Origin: JAEUPI01 sp963814435
GTDB lineage: Bacteria; Pseudomonadota; Gammaproteobacteria; Burkholderiales; Burkholderiaceae_C
Direction of reading: 5' to 3'
Assembly: GCA_963814435.1 (NCBI GenBank)
Contig: CAWFCV010000010.1
Span: 186,001-250,000, forward strand
Length of the DNA: 64,000 nt
This document shows positions 32,790 to 40,968 of this stretch, in pieces. The notes beneath the pieces are model-generated. The model was given only the letters and a program-made list of their open reading frames with translations. It was not told where the DNA came from and ran no database searches. Position 1 is the stretch's first letter. Each line of letters begins with the position of its first letter. The translations under genes were made by a program, and so were the position numbers.

Positions 32790-32811
32790 CTGCACGGCCC
32801 GGACCGTGCAG
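32790..32811 (-). terminator. Hairpin just downstream of leuA
   Basis: CTGCACGG / CCGTGCAG, an 8-bp perfect stem with a 6-base loop, begins nine bases past the leuA stop on the minus strand. There is no strong T-run after it, so it is a candidate terminator or 3' stabilising hairpin. Confidence 0.5.
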
Positions 32812-32819
32812 ATCTCACT

Positions 32820-34361
32820 TCAGCCCTGCGCAGCCACGCGCTCGGCTTGGTGATGGAGCTTGTTCAAGGCTGCGAGGTACGCCTTGGCCGAGGCAACGAC
32901 AATATCCGGATCCGCCCCGACGCCGTTGACGATGCGCCCCCCCAACTGAAGGCGTACGGTGACTTCCCCCTGCGATTCGGTGCTCCCGCTGGTGATCGCA
33001 TTGACCGAATACAGCACCAATTCGGCGCCCGAATGGACCCGCGACTCGATGGCCTTCAGGCTGGCATCGACCGGGCCGTTGCCGTCGCTCTCGGCGTGCT
33101 GCTCGGTGTCGCCCATCGCGAAGGTCACACGGGCATGCGGCCGTTCGCCGGTTTCGCTTTGCTGCTTGAGGCCTAGAAGGCGATAGTGCTCGTGTTGACT
33201 GGCGACGCTCTCCTCGCCAACCAGCGCGATGATGTCCTCATCGAAGATCTCGCTCTTGCGATCGGCCAGGTCCTTGAAGCGTGCGAACGAAGCGTTGATG
33301 TCGGCCTCGGACTCGAGCTCGATGCCAAGTTCGTGCAACCGCTGCTTGAACGCGTTGCGCCCCGACAGCTTGCCCAGCACGATGCGGTTGGCCGACCAAC
33401 CCACGTCTTCCGCACGCATGATCTCGTAGGTGTCGCGAGCCTTCAAGACGCCGTCCTGGTGAATGCCCGACGCGTGCGCAAACGCATTGGCGCCGACCAC
33501 GGCCTTGTTCGGCTGAACGACGAAGCCGGTGGTCTGGCTGACCAGGCGCGACGCCGGCACGATCTGGGTGGCATCGATGCCGAGTTCGAGTCCGAAGTAG
33601 TCGCGGCGTGTGCGCACGGCCATGACCACTTCCTCGAGCGAACAGTTGCCAGCGCGCTCGCCAAGTCCGTTGATGGTGCACTCGACCTGCCGCGCGCCGC
33701 CGATCTTCACGCCAGCCAGCGAATTGGCGACTGCCATCCCGAGGTCGTTGTGGCAATGAACCGACCACACAGCCTTGCCCGAATTGGGTACGCGCTCACG
33801 CAACATCGCCAGGAAGCCGCCGTAGAGCTCGGGGACCGCATAGCCTACGGTGTCGGGAATGTTGACCGTTGTGGCGCCTTCCTTGATCACCGCCTCGAGC
33901 ACGCGGCACAGGAAGTCCGGATCGGATCGGTAGCCATCCTCGGGTGAGAACTCGACGTCATCGCACAAGTTGCGGGCGAACCGGACCGACAGCGTGGCCT
34001 GCTCCAGCACCTGCTCGGGCGACATGCGCAGCTTCTTCTCCATGTGGAGGGCACTCGTGGCAATGAAGGTGTGAATGCGCGCCCGCATTGCCCCCTTCAG
34101 CGCCTCGGCAGCCCGCGAAATGTCGCGATCGTTGGCGCGGGCCAGCGAACACACGGTGCTGTCGCGCACGGCGGCCGCGATGGCCTTGACCGCGTCGAAA
34201 TCGCCGTTGGACGAGGCCGCGAAGCCCGCCTCGATGACATCGACGCGCAGGCGTTCGAGTTGACGCGCGATGCGCAACTTCTCGTCGCGCGTCATCGAGG
34301 CGCCAGGCGATTGTTCGCCGTCGCGCAGCGTGGTGTCGAAAATGATCAGTTTGTCAGCCAC
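32820..34361 (-). CDS. leuA: 2-isopropylmalate synthase
   Basis: Condenses acetyl-CoA with 2-oxoisovalerate, the first step of leucine synthesis. The start is taken as GTG at 34361 (VADKLIIFDTTLRDGEQSPG) because AAGGGG lies 6 bases upstream and the longer reading would run into the attenuator hairpin. The resulting 513 residues match the family. The catalytic TIM barrel has DTTLRDGEQSPGASM near residues 8-22, VHCHNDLGMAVANSLAG, and HASGIHQDGVLKARDTYEI. The C-terminal leucine-sensing regulatory domain covers about residues 390-513. It is last in the ilvB-ilvN-ilvC-pssA-leuA cluster but has its own leader region. Confidence 0.96.
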   Translation of the reverse strand: MADKLIIFDTTLRDGEQSPGASMTRDEKLRIARQLERLRVDVIEAGFAASSNGDFDAVKAIAAAVRDSTVCSLARANDRDISRAAEALKGAMRARIHTFIATSALHMEKKLRMSPEQVLEQATLSVRFARNLCDDVEFSPEDGYRSDPDFLCRVLEAVIKEGATTVNIPDTVGYAVPELYGGFLAMLRERVPNSGKAVWSVHCHNDLGMAVANSLAGVKIGGARQVECTINGLGERAGNCSLEEVVMAVRTRRDYFGLELGIDATQIVPASRLVSQTTGFVVQPNKAVVGANAFAHASGIHQDGVLKARDTYEIMRAEDVGWSANRIVLGKLSGRNAFKQRLHELGIELESEADINASFARFKDLADRKSEIFDEDIIALVGEESVASQHEHYRLLGLKQQSETGERPHARVTFAMGDTEQHAESDGNGPVDASLKAIESRVHSGAELVLYSVNAITSGSTESQGEVTVRLQLGGRIVNGVGADPDIVVASAKAYLAALNKLHHQAERVAAQG

Positions 34362-34390
34362 GAGGTGCCCCTTGGTGAGTGTCAACGACG

Positions 34391-34432
34391 AAAACGGCAA
34401 CGGCCCGCTGCGAGATCACAAGCGGGCCGTTG
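34391..34432 (-). terminator. leuA attenuator terminator hairpin
   Basis: On the minus strand, CAACGGCCCGCT pairs perfectly with AGCGGGCCGTTG (12 bp, 11-base loop; 34398-34432), followed by CCG and TTTT (34391-34394). It lies between the leader peptide stop and the leuA start, 30 bases before the GTG. Together with the leucine-rich leader peptide this is the expected layout of a transcription attenuator. Confidence 0.82.
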
Positions 34433-34459
34433 AACAGAGGAAGACGAGGTCGAGTCTGG

Positions 34460-34516
34460 TCAGCGCGCCCTGAACGCTCCTAGCAGTAGCAACGCGGCGA
34501 CAGACTGTGCAACCAT
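34460..34516 (-). CDS. leuL: leu leader peptide (18 residues)
   Basis: The ATG at 34516 encodes MVAQSVAALLLLGAFRAR and then TGA at 34460-34462. Four consecutive leucine codons (TTG CTA CTG CTA) include two CTA codons, which are very rare in this GC-rich sequence. It precedes a strong terminator hairpin and leuA. Leucine shortage would stall ribosomes on this run and favour antitermination, as in classical leucine attenuators. No Shine-Dalgarno precedes the ATG, and the best promoter would start transcription at the ATG itself. Confidence 0.8.
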   Translation of the reverse strand: MVAQSVAALLLLGAFRAR

Positions 34517-34522
34517 CAAATC

Positions 34523-34553
34523 ACTATAGCACGCGATGCCGAATCGTATGCAA
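34523..34553 (-). promoter_or_regulatory. Candidate sigma-70 promoter for leuL-leuA
   Basis: The minus strand reads TTGCAT, 19 bases, TATAGT. The -10 box matches the consensus TATAAT at 5 of 6 positions. The predicted start is about base 34516, the A of the leader peptide ATG. The promoter lies just before the end of pssA (34555), so leuA can be expressed apart from the upstream ilv genes. Confidence 0.45.
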
Positions 34554-34554
34554 C

Positions 34555-35388
34555 TCACCGGTGCAGACCCTCTTCGTCCGGTTCGTCGGTCGATGTGGCG
34601 ATCACGCTCACCGGCCTGCCTTTTGCCCTTCGATAGGCGTACACCGCATAGCCTGACAAACCGTAGATGCAGAAGAGCGCGAACAGCACGAGCGGGGGGT
34701 GAATGTTGATCACCGCGATGGCCAACGCGATAGCGACGATGACGATGAACGGCACCGATCGCTTGAAGCTCACATCCTTGAAGCTGTAGAAGGGTACGTT
34801 GGTCACCATGGTCAGGCCCGCATACAACGTCACAGCGAATGCGGTCCAGGCCAGCCAGTCGATTCTCGCCGCGTCCTTGATGCCGTAGTCGTCGAGCACC
34901 CAGATCATGCCGGTGACCAACGCCGCCGCAGCCGGACTGGGCAGGCCCTGGAAGAAACGCTTGTCGACGATGCCGATGTTGGTATTGAACCGTGCCAAGC
35001 GCAGTGCCGCGCCGGCGCAGTACACGAAGGCGGCAATCCAGCCCAGTTTGCCCAGCCCCTTCAGCGACCACTCGTAGACGATCAGCGCGGGAGCCGCCCC
35101 GAAACTCACCATGTCCGACAAGCTGTCCATTTGTTCGCCGAACGCACTCTGCGTGTTCGTCATGCGCGCGACACGCCCATCCAAGCTGTCGAGCACCATG
35201 GCGCAGAAGATGCCGATGGCGGCGTTCTCGAACCGGCCGTTCATCGCCATCACGATGGCGTAGAACCCGCCAAAGAGCGCCGCCAACGTGAACAGATTGG
35301 GCAGGATGTAGATGCCCTTGCGCCGCGGTCGCGGCGCCTCGGTGGAGTCGCCGCCGGCGCCTGCCTGGGTATGGATGGGATCGTTCAT
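34555..35388 (-). CDS. pssA: CDP-diacylglycerol-serine O-phosphatidyltransferase
   Basis: A 277-residue integral membrane enzyme that makes phosphatidylserine, precursor of phosphatidylethanolamine. The CDP-alcohol phosphotransferase signature D-x2-D-G-x2-A-R-x8-G-x3-D-x3-D is visible as DSLDGRVARMTNTQSAFGEQ then MDSLSD (about residues 67-92). The first helices start at YILPNLFTLAALFGGFYAIV. The N-terminal 30 residues are polar and cytoplasmic. The gene is inserted between ilvC and leuA, a familiar Burkholderiales arrangement that couples phospholipid and branched-chain amino acid genes by position only. The frame is intact. Confidence 0.95.
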   Translation of the reverse strand: MNDPIHTQAGAGGDSTEAPRPRRKGIYILPNLFTLAALFGGFYAIVMAMNGRFENAAIGIFCAMVLDSLDGRVARMTNTQSAFGEQMDSLSDMVSFGAAPALIVYEWSLKGLGKLGWIAAFVYCAGAALRLARFNTNIGIVDKRFFQGLPSPAAAALVTGMIWVLDDYGIKDAARIDWLAWTAFAVTLYAGLTMVTNVPFYSFKDVSFKRSVPFIVIVAIALAIAVINIHPPLVLFALFCIYGLSGYAVYAYRRAKGRPVSVIATSTDEPDEEGLHR

Positions 35389-35419
35389 TCGCTTGCAGCC
35401 CGCACGCGAGCGCCGTTGA

Positions 35420-36436
35420 TCAATTGCGGCTCTTGTCGACCAGCTTGTTGGCCTTGATCCACGGCATCATCGCGCGCAGCTTCTCGCCGACCACCTCGAT
35501 CGAGTGCTCGGCCATCAGACGGCGGCGCGACAACAACGTCGGCGCACCGGCACGGTTTTCGAGAATGAAGCTCTTTGCGTACTCGCCGCTTTGGATTTCG
35601 GCGAGCATCTTTTTCATCGCGACTTTGGTTTCGGCGGTGATGACCTTCGGACCGGACACGTACTCCCCGTACTCGGCGTTGTTCGAGATCGAGTAGTTCA
35701 TGTTGGCGATGCCGCCCTCATAAATCAGGTCGACGATCAGCTTCAGTTCGTGCAGACACTCGAAGTACGCCATCTCGGGCGCGTAGCCGGCCTCGACCAA
35801 AGTTTCGTAGCCAGCCTTGATCAGTTCGACCGTACCGCCGCATAGCACTGCCTGCTCGCCGAACAGATCGGTTTCGGTCTCTTCACGGAAGTTGGTCTCG
35901 ATGATGCCGGCTTTGCCGCCACCGTTGGCCGCGGCGTAGCTGAGCGCAAGGTCGCGCGCCTTGCCGCTCTTGTCGGCATGTACGGCGATCAGATGCGGCA
36001 CCCCGCCTCCCTGGGTGTAGGTGTTGCGGACGGTGTGACCCGGCGCCTTGGGCGCGACCATCCAGACGTCGAGGTCTTCGCGGGGAACGACCTGGCCGTA
36101 GTGCACATTGAATCCGTGCGCGAAGGCGAGCGATGCCCCCTTTCGGACGTGGGGCTCGACGTCGTTCTTGTAGACGGCACCAATCTGCTCGTCCGGCAGC
36201 AGGATCATCACGACGTCCGCAGACTTCACCGCGTCGGCCACCTCGGCCACCCTGAGCCCCGCCTTCTCGACCTTGGACCACGATGCCCCGCCCCGGCGAA
36301 GGCCGACGGTGACCTTCACGCCGCTGTCGCTGAGGTTCTGCGCGTGTGCGTGGCCCTGCGAGCCGTAACCGATGATCGTGACGCTCTTGCCCTTGATCAG
36401 GCTGAGATCGGCGTCCTTGTCGTAGTAAACCTTCAT
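35420..36436 (-). CDS. ilvC: Ketol-acid reductoisomerase
   Basis: A 338-residue class I enzyme that isomerises and reduces acetolactate in valine and isoleucine synthesis, using NADPH and Mg2+. The Rossmann motif SVTIIGYGSQGHAHAQNLSD lies at about residues 18-37, and GLRRGGASWSK fits NADPH preference. The knotted C-terminal domain holds the metal ligands in DLFGEQAVLCGGTVELIKAG and YFECLHELKLIVDLIYEGG. The start ATG at 36436 is preceded by a GGAGCGACG region. It follows ilvN by 49 bases on the same strand. Confidence 0.97.
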   Translation of the reverse strand: MKVYYDKDADLSLIKGKSVTIIGYGSQGHAHAQNLSDSGVKVTVGLRRGGASWSKVEKAGLRVAEVADAVKSADVVMILLPDEQIGAVYKNDVEPHVRKGASLAFAHGFNVHYGQVVPREDLDVWMVAPKAPGHTVRNTYTQGGGVPHLIAVHADKSGKARDLALSYAAANGGGKAGIIETNFREETETDLFGEQAVLCGGTVELIKAGYETLVEAGYAPEMAYFECLHELKLIVDLIYEGGIANMNYSISNNAEYGEYVSGPKVITAETKVAMKKMLAEIQSGEYAKSFILENRAGAPTLLSRRRLMAEHSIEVVGEKLRAMMPWIKANKLVDKSRN

Positions 36437-36485
36437 GTCTCGTCGCTCCTATGAAATCAGTTTGAAACCCGCCCGGGGCCGTCGG

Positions 36486-36977
36486 TCAGACCCGCAGGAT
36501 GCGTTCGCCGCGCCCGATGCCGCTCGTTCCGGTGCGCACGGTCTCCAGAATGGCCGCCCGATCGACCCCAATGATGAACGCATCGAGCTTGGCCGCATCG
36601 CCGGTCAACTCGATCGTGTAGCTCTTGTCGGTGACGTCGATGATGCGGCCACGAAAGATGTCGGCCATGCGTTTCATCTCCTCGCGTTCCTTGCCGACCG
36701 CACGGACTTTGATCAGCATCAGCTCTCGCTCGGTGAAGCTGCCCTCCGTCAGGTCCACCACCTTGACCACCTCGATCAGGCGGTTCAGGTGCTTGGTGAT
36801 CTGCTCGATCACCTCGTCGGACCCGGTGGTGACGATGGTCATGCGCGACAGCGATGCATCCTCCGTCGGCGCCACCGTCAGGCTCTCGATGTTGTAGCCG
36901 CGCGCCGAAAACAGGGCAACGACGCGCGACAACGCACCCGGTTCGTTTTCCAGCAGGACCGCGATGATGTGCTTCAT
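36486..36977 (-). CDS. ilvN: Acetolactate synthase regulatory (small) subunit
   Basis: A 163-residue subunit that activates the catalytic subunit and confers valine feedback inhibition. The N-terminal ACT domain reads HIIAVLLENEPGALSRVVAL then FSARGYNIESLTVAPTED (about residues 3-40). The C-terminal domain includes ERELMLIKVRAVGKEREEMK and DKSYTIELTGDAAKLDAFI. The family name varies between ilvN and ilvH, with the length closer to IlvH of the three-part ACT form. A 159-bp spacer separates it from ilvB, long enough to contain a regulatory RNA, but none could be identified by eye. Confidence 0.95.
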   Translation of the reverse strand: MKHIIAVLLENEPGALSRVVALFSARGYNIESLTVAPTEDASLSRMTIVTTGSDEVIEQITKHLNRLIEVVKVVDLTEGSFTERELMLIKVRAVGKEREEMKRMADIFRGRIIDVTDKSYTIELTGDAAKLDAFIIGVDRAAILETVRTGTSGIGRGERILRV

Positions 36978-37136
36978 TTGAATTCGTCCTTCGCGCTCTT
37001 GGGCGTCGACAGCGATAACTGCCGCGCTTTGGCCACGCTCTTCGAGTTGATTGGGTCGGATTGCGGACTTCGCGGGTTGGCGTGGCAGCGGGCCGAGTCG
37101 ACGCGGTAACGTCGCCCGACGCGCAGCCGCGCGCGC

Positions 37137-38909
37137 CTATAGGTCCTCTGATCCCAGCAGCATCTCGCTGATGCCCTTGCCTGCCTGCACCATGGGCCAT
37201 ACGTTCTCGGTGGGATCGGTTCGCACGTCCAGGAACACCGTGCGGTCCTTCAACCGGATCGCCTCGCGCAGCGCCGGCTCCACGTCGGCTGGCCGCTCGA
37301 CCAGCAGCCCCACGTGGCCGTAGGCTTCTGCCAGCTTGACGAAGTCCGGCAGCGCATCCATGTAGCTGTGCGAGTAGCGCCCACCATAGTCGAGTTGCTG
37401 CCACTGGCGGACCATGCCCAGGTAGCGATTGTTCAATGACACGATCTTCACCGGCGTGCGGTACTGGGCACAGGTCGAGAGTTCCTGGATACACATCTGG
37501 ATCGAGCCTTCACCGGTGATGCAGAACACCTCCGAGTCGGGCTTCGCGAGCTTGATCCCCATCGCGTACGGCAGGCCCACGCCCATGGTGCCCAGGCCGC
37601 CGCTGTTGATCCAACGGCGCGGCTCCTGGAACCGATAGAACTGAGCCGCCCACATCTGGTGCTGGCCGACGTCGGACGTGATGTACGTATCGATGTCGCG
37701 GGTGAGTTCCCACAGCGTCTCCACCACCTGCTGAGGCTTGATCACGTCTGCGCTTCGCTTGTAGCTCAGGCAATCGCGCCGGCGCCACTCGTTGATCTGG
37801 CTCCACCACGCCGCCAGCGCCGTCGCATCGGGACGGATTGCACCCTCTTTCAAGTGCGAGATGAGTTCCTGCAGCACGTCCTTGACATCGCCGACGATCG
37901 GGATGTCGACCCGCACCCGCTTGGAGATCGACGACGGATCGATATCGACGTGGACGATCTTGCGTTCCACCGAGGCAAAATGCTTCGGATTGCCGATGAC
38001 CCGGTCATCGAAGCGCGCACCGACGGCCAGCAAGACGTCGCAGTTCTGCATCGTCATGTTGGCCTCGTAGGTTCCGTGCATGCCGAGCATGCCCAGGAAC
38101 TTGGGGTCGCTGGCCGCAATCGCACCCAGGCCCATCAGTGTGTTGGTGCACGGGAACCCGAGCAAATCGCAGAGTTCGCGCAACTCGGTCGACGCATTGC
38201 CCAACACGACGCCGCCGCCGGTGTAGATGTACGGCCGCTTGGCGTGAAGCAACAGCTGCAATGCCTTGCGAATCTGCCCCCCGTGCCCTTTGCGCACCGG
38301 GTTGTACGAGCGCATTTCCACGCGCTCGGGGTAAACAAACGCGGCGGTCTTCAACGACACGTCCTTTGGGATGTCCACCACCACCGGTCCGGGCCGACCG
38401 GTGCGCGCGATATGGAAGGCCTTTTTCAGCGTCAGCGCGAGGTCGCGAACGTCCTTCACCAGGAAGTTGTGCTTGACGATCGGGCGCGTGATGCCCACCG
38501 TGTCGCATTCCTGGAACGCGTCGAGTCCGATGGCTGGCGTCGGCACCTGCCCGGTGATGATGACCATCGGAATCGAGTCCATATACGCGGTGGCGATGCC
38601 GGTGACCGCATTGGTCACGCCCGGGCCGGATGTCACCAGCGCCACGCCGACTTCGCCCGTGGCGCGCGCGTAGCCGTCGGCGGCGTGTACCGCGGCCTGC
38701 TCGTGGCGCACCAGCACGTGCTGGATGGTCTCCTGCTTGTACAGCGCGTCGTAGATGTACAGCACGGCTCCGCCGGGGTAGCCCCAGACGTACTTGACGC
38801 CTTCGGCCTGTAGACAGCGAACCAGGATTTCGGAGCCGTTTGGCTCGACGTTGGGGGATTGCGGCGGCGCTGACGCGGCGCGCTTGATGTCCGCGGTAGA
38901 CATATCCAT
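37137..38909 (-). CDS. ilvB: Acetolactate synthase catalytic (large) subunit
   Basis: A thiamine-diphosphate enzyme that condenses pyruvate units to acetolactate. The start is set at ATG 38909 (MDMSTADIKRAA), with a second ATG two codons later. A longer reading upstream would pass through the promoter region. The 590-residue product has the N-terminal active-site glutamate in HVLVRHEQAAVHAADGYARA, the FAD-binding middle domain and the C-terminal ThDP motif GEGSIQMCIQELSTCAQYRT (GDG variant GEG ... NN). It is the first gene of the ilvB-ilvN-ilvC-pssA-leuA series. Confidence 0.96.
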   Translation of the reverse strand: MDMSTADIKRAASAPPQSPNVEPNGSEILVRCLQAEGVKYVWGYPGGAVLYIYDALYKQETIQHVLVRHEQAAVHAADGYARATGEVGVALVTSGPGVTNAVTGIATAYMDSIPMVIITGQVPTPAIGLDAFQECDTVGITRPIVKHNFLVKDVRDLALTLKKAFHIARTGRPGPVVVDIPKDVSLKTAAFVYPERVEMRSYNPVRKGHGGQIRKALQLLLHAKRPYIYTGGGVVLGNASTELRELCDLLGFPCTNTLMGLGAIAASDPKFLGMLGMHGTYEANMTMQNCDVLLAVGARFDDRVIGNPKHFASVERKIVHVDIDPSSISKRVRVDIPIVGDVKDVLQELISHLKEGAIRPDATALAAWWSQINEWRRRDCLSYKRSADVIKPQQVVETLWELTRDIDTYITSDVGQHQMWAAQFYRFQEPRRWINSGGLGTMGVGLPYAMGIKLAKPDSEVFCITGEGSIQMCIQELSTCAQYRTPVKIVSLNNRYLGMVRQWQQLDYGGRYSHSYMDALPDFVKLAEAYGHVGLLVERPADVEPALREAIRLKDRTVFLDVRTDPTENVWPMVQAGKGISEMLLGSEDL

Positions 38910-39059
38910 CTTGAACCTCTGTGATTTTCTCTGACGAAAAACCATCGGTGCCCCTCTTCTCACCCTCGTGAGGCGGATTCGGAGCCTGAGCGGTCCACGA
39001 ACTGGAGGCCCCGGTAGGACCACCGCTTCGGACCGAATGAAGCTGTTGTGCGAAGCAAC

Positions 39060-39089
39060 ATTATTGCACTGGAGCGACGCGCCGCCCAA
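39060..39089 (-). promoter_or_regulatory. Candidate sigma-70 promoter for ilvB
   Basis: The minus strand reads TTGGGC, 18 bases, AATAAT. The -10 box matches 5 of 6 consensus positions. Transcription would begin near 39053, giving an approximately 145-base untranslated leader before ilvB. The leader contains several short inverted repeats (for example CTCAC/GTGAG near 38958-38972), so a structured regulatory leader is possible but not demonstrated. Confidence 0.4.
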
Positions 39090-39169
39090 GCGCGCAGCCG
39101 CGCGCAGGGCCGATGCGATAATCGCGCGGCCCAAAAAATGGCCGGACGCAGGCGCAGCGGGCTTTCCAC

Positions 39170-39736
39170 TTGGCGACAGACAAAGAACTTTCCGATTTCC
39201 TCAAGAGCGTCGAGAGGCGGGCTTTCAAGCGAACGGTCTACGCCGTGCGCGACGACGAGTCGGCGCTGGACATCGTGCAGGACTCGATGATCAGGCTGTC
39301 CGAGAAATATGCCGATCGCCCTCCCGCAGAGCTGCCGCTGCTGTTCCAGCGCATCCTGTCCAACGCCACGATGGACTGGTTCCGGCGGCAGCGCGTGCGC
39401 AATGCGGTGGTGCAAAATTTCTCGGATTTCGACTCGAACGGCGAAGGCGGAGACTACGATCTGCTGGAGACTCTGGAGACGGCAGACGGTTCGATGGGTG
39501 CCGAAAGCGCGGCAGACAGCGTCGGCCGGGCCCAGATCCTGCTTTTGATTGATGCGGAAGTGCAGCAACTGCCTCAACGTCAACGTGAGGCGTTCCTTCT
39601 GCGTTACTGGGAAGAGCTTGACGTGGCGGAAACAGCGGCGGCGATGGGTTGTTCGGAGGGCAGTGTAAAAACCCACTGTTCCAGGGCCGTCCATGCGCTG
39701 GCCAAAGCATTGCGCGCCAAGGGAATCACACTATGA
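39170..39736 (+). CDS. RNA polymerase sigma factor, ECF-like sigma-70
   Basis: A 188-residue sigma factor with regions 2 and 4. Region 2 includes AFKRTVYAVRDDESALDIVQ and DWFRRQRVRNAVVQNF. Region 4 has LPQRQREAFLLRYWEELDVA then AMGCSEGSVKTHCSRAVHAL, a clear helix-turn-helix. The start appears to be TTG at 39170, because no ATG or GTG lies in frame near the beginning of region 2. It overlaps the DUF3619 gene by four bases. It heads a six-gene, nearly gap-free operon. No classical anti-sigma gene is adjacent. The DUF3619 protein may fill that role (inference). Confidence 0.9.
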   Translation: MATDKELSDFLKSVERRAFKRTVYAVRDDESALDIVQDSMIRLSEKYADRPPAELPLLFQRILSNATMDWFRRQRVRNAVVQNFSDFDSNGEGGDYDLLETLETADGSMGAESAADSVGRAQILLLIDAEVQQLPQRQREAFLLRYWEELDVAETAAAMGCSEGSVKTHCSRAVHALAKALRAKGITL

Positions 39737-40197
39737 GCAGCCCCTTCAGAACGATTGACAACGCGTTCGCGTCGACCCAGCGCGTGGAGGCGCTGGAGGC
39801 CCGGCTCGGCCGCAAGATCGTCGCTTACCTCTCAGAAGGCGGCGAGCAGGTTCCGCACGACATCAGCGAGCGACTTCGCGTCGCACGGCTGCAGGCGTTG
39901 GAACGCGCTCGCGCGCTGCGCAAGTTGTCGCCGCAAACAGCCTCGGGCGTCTACGCGCAAGGCGCCGGCACCTTGTCGCTCGGTGGTTCGCCCTCTTGGT
40001 GGTTGCGCCTGGCTTCGTTCGTGCCGTTGGCAGTGCTGGTGGGTGGCCTGTTGCTGATTCAGCATCGATATAGCGAACAACAGATCTCCGCCGCGGCCGA
40101 GATCGACGCGGCGCTGCTGGCCGATGAGTTGCCCCCCCAGGCATACAGTGATCAAGGCTTCGCTGAGTTTCTCAGAGCCCCCCAGCCTTTGGAGTAA
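39733..40197 (+). CDS. DUF3619 family single-span membrane protein
   Basis: A 154-residue protein with one transmembrane helix (WWLRLASFVPLAVLVGGLLL near residues 89-108). The cytoplasmic N-terminal region is rich in charge (RVEALEARLGRKIVAYLSEG, SERLRVARLQALERARALRK). A short periplasmic tail follows. The family is found almost only in Burkholderiales next to this type of sigma factor. The topology and position resemble those of anti-sigma factors, but no zinc-binding anti-sigma motif is present. The start overlaps the sigma factor stop (ATGA). Confidence 0.85.
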   Translation: MSSPFRTIDNAFASTQRVEALEARLGRKIVAYLSEGGEQVPHDISERLRVARLQALERARALRKLSPQTASGVYAQGAGTLSLGGSPSWWLRLASFVPLAVLVGGLLLIQHRYSEQQISAAAEIDAALLADELPPQAYSDQGFAEFLRAPQPLE

Positions 40198-40206
40198 CCC
40201 ATCGCG

Positions 40207-40968
40207 ATGGGCCTGGTGAATCCTCTCTCCGCGGGTAAGCGAGCAGCGCTGCTCGCCATTGTCGCGGCTTTCCTCACATTGAATTCGGGGTATGCCCAGG
40301 TTCCGGTGCCCGTTGCCAAGCGCGGCACGGAGACCGGCCCACGCTGGCAATCGTTGACGCCTCAGCAGCGGTCGGCACTTGCACCGTTACAGGGCGAGTG
40401 GGGCTCGATCGATGCCGACCGCAAGGCCAAATGGCTCGAAATCGCCGGCCGTTTTCCGCGCCTGCCCGCCGATGAGCAGCAGCGACTGCAGGGGCGCATG
40501 GCCGAGTGGTCCAGGCTCAGCCCGAGCGAACGAGGCCGGGCACGGCTGAATTTTCAGGAAGCCAAGCAGCTCCCGCCGCAGGACCGCCAGGCCCAGTGGC
40601 AGGCGTACCAAGCGTTGCCCGAGGGCGAGCGCAAGGCATTGGCCACGCGCGCCACGCCGGCTGCCCGATTGGCACCCGGTGGACCGCCGGTCCCGGGTGA
40701 GCCGCCGGCCAAGCACAACATCATCGGCAATCCGTCGCTGACGGCGGCCCCTGGCAGGCCGGTGGCCCCGACCGTGGTTCAGGCTGCACCCGGTGCCACG
40801 ACCACTCTGGTGACTCGGCAACCGGCACCGCCGGCTCATCAGCAGACCGGAATGCCCAAGATCGCCGCGACGCCTGGTTTCGTCGACCGCACCACCTTGT
40901 TGCCCAAACGCGGCCCGCAAGGGGCCGCCACGCGGGCCGCCGGCGCATCGCAACCCAAGAACCCATGA
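40207..40968 (+). CDS. DUF3106 domain protein, exported
   Basis: A 253-residue protein with an N-terminal signal sequence (AALLAIVAAFLTLNSGYAQV). A DUF3106 region of repeated short helices follows (WQSLTPQQRSALAPLQGEWG, KWLEIAGRFPRLPADEQQRL, RMAEWSRLSPSERGRARLNF). This pattern of W-x-x-L-x-P-x-(E/Q)-R repeats recalls CpxP/Spy-like periplasmic sensor proteins. After residue 150 the sequence becomes Pro/Ala-rich and low in complexity. It lies 9 bases after DUF3619 and overlaps the RDD gene by four bases. A periplasmic stress-sensing role in the sigma factor pathway is an inference. Confidence 0.83.
   Translation: MGLVNPLSAGKRAALLAIVAAFLTLNSGYAQVPVPVAKRGTETGPRWQSLTPQQRSALAPLQGEWGSIDADRKAKWLEIAGRFPRLPADEQQRLQGRMAEWSRLSPSERGRARLNFQEAKQLPPQDRQAQWQAYQALPEGERKALATRATPAARLAPGGPPVPGEPPAKHNIIGNPSLTAAPGRPVAPTVVQAAPGATTTLVTRQPAPPAHQQTGMPKIAATPGFVDRTTLLPKRGPQGAATRAAGASQPKNP

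Noticed and set aside
38960..39061. A 33-codon ORF upstream of ilvB as a leader peptide
   Set aside because: Its ATG overlaps the best -10 box, so it would not be transcribed from that promoter, and it is not enriched in Leu, Val or Ile codons.
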